Assembly: GCA_963204845.1 (NCBI GenBank)
Contig: CAUJIL010000015.1
Span: 1-7,106, forward strand
Source: Pseudomonadota bacterium
Lineage (GTDB): Bacteria; Pseudomonadota; Gammaproteobacteria; Pseudomonadales; UBA5518
DNA length: 7,106 nucleotides
Direction of reading: 5' to 3'
The position numbers and the translations under genes were made by a program. Of this stretch, positions 6,934 to 7,106 are shown one piece after another. Numbering within the stretch: the stretch's first letter is position 1; each line of letters begins with the position of its first letter. The notes beneath the pieces are model-generated. The model did not search any database and was not told the origin of the DNA. It worked only from the letters and a program-made list of their open reading frames with translations.

Positions 6934-6943
6934 GGCTGCGCGC

Positions 6944-6980
6944 CGGCGGCCGCGCGGTTCACCAGACCCCGCGGCCGCCG
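6944..6980. terminator. GC-rich hairpin between convergent genes, possible bidirectional terminator
   Basis: A perfect 11-base inverted repeat, CGGCGGCCGCG (6944-6954) and CGCGGCCGCCG (6970-6980). After one C-C mismatch a further three pairs (GGT 6956-6958 with ACC 6966-6968) close a 7-base loop. It lies just after the FadH-like stop (6933) and covers the stop and last codons of the converging SDR gene. Neither strand has a T-tract after the stem, so it is not a canonical intrinsic terminator; it could pause polymerase or protect 3' ends. In DNA this GC-rich such repeats also arise by chance. Confidence 0.45.
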
Positions 6981-7106
6981 TCGATCACGTGGTCGGCGCC
7001 GGTGATGTAGGCGCTCTCGTCCGAGGCGAGGAACACCGCCAGCGCCGATACCTCCTCCTTGCCGCCGCGCCGGCGCAGCGGGATCGCGGCCAGTTGCGCC
7101 GGGTCC
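6959..7106 (-). CDS. Classical short-chain dehydrogenase/reductase, C-terminal 48 residues only
   Basis: The open frame enters from the right edge and ends with TGA at 6961-6959. The visible end contains IPLRRRGGKEEVSALAVFLA followed by SDESAYITGADHVIDGGRG and a final VW. This is the standard close of classical SDR enzymes: the P-x-x-R-x-G-x-x-E-E helix, the FLASDE segment, the YITG turn and the (V/I)DGG strand at the tetramer interface. The Rossmann motif and the Tyr-Lys active site are outside the window, so cofactor and substrate cannot be read. It converges on the FadH-like gene, so it is a separate transcription unit. A role in the same lipid pathway, such as 3-hydroxyacyl or hydroxysteroid oxidation, is possible but rests only on proximity. 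Confidence 0.85.
   Translation of the reverse strand, partial: DPAQLAAIPLRRRGGKEEVSALAVFLASDESAYITGADHVIDGGRGVW

Noticed and set aside
1..7106. Mobile element, defence system, CRISPR array, tRNA or riboswitch
   Set aside because: I looked on both strands for transposase or integrase motifs, regularly spaced direct repeats, tRNA-like cloverleafs and long leaders and saw none; gene density and composition are uniform and metabolic.
1..7106. A wholly undescribed biological system
   Set aside because: All five proteins belong to recognisable enzyme families. The combination is worth checking, but nothing in the sequence shows a new mechanism.

Overview
The window looks like chromosomal DNA from a high-GC (roughly two-thirds G+C by eye) Gram-negative bacterium, most likely a gammaproteobacterium. 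The best clue is a long two-domain reductase that closely resembles, from memory, the bifunctional fatty acyl-CoA reductases of Marinobacter and related lipid-metabolising marine or hydrocarbon-associated bacteria. The taxonomic call is an inference. All five genes fall in lipid or redox metabolism. I see no tRNA, rRNA, CRISPR array, insertion sequence, integrase or phage gene.

Layout. The left two-thirds (1-4609) is a minus-strand block of three genes, read right to left. First comes a flavoprotein of the sulfide:quinone oxidoreductase-like superfamily (4609-3473). It is followed by a 662-residue reductase with two fused short-chain dehydrogenase/reductase (SDR) domains (3429-1441), and then by an AMP-forming acyl-CoA synthetase (1430 to the left edge, C-terminus missing). 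The gaps are 43 and 10 nt, so this is probably one operon. The ribosome binding site of the synthetase overlaps the stop codon of the reductase. A 176-nt divergent intergenic region (4610-4785) carries a good -10 box for the plus strand. It separates the block from a single plus-strand gene (4786-6933) encoding a 715-residue FMN / iron-sulfur / FAD enzyme of the 2,4-dienoyl-CoA reductase (FadH) and old yellow enzyme class. The C-terminal 48 residues of a classical SDR enter from the right edge on the minus strand (7106-6959). This gene converges on the FadH-like gene with a 25-nt gap, and a strong GC hairpin lies across the junction.

How the genes may work together. The synthetase would activate a free fatty or other aliphatic acid to its CoA thioester. 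The two-domain reductase would take the thioester through the aldehyde to the primary alcohol, as in the first steps of wax ester formation. The FadH-like enzyme would remove or reduce double bonds in unsaturated or conjugated acyl-CoA (or enone) substrates. The SQR-like flavoprotein is the least understood member: it keeps two of the three cysteine positions of true sulfide:quinone oxidoreductases but has arginine at one of the redox-active positions, so it probably oxidises or reduces something other than sulfide. No wax ester synthase lies in the window, so the alcohol's fate is unknown. I do not see convincing evidence for a wholly new system; the unusual points are the gene combination and the altered flavoprotein.
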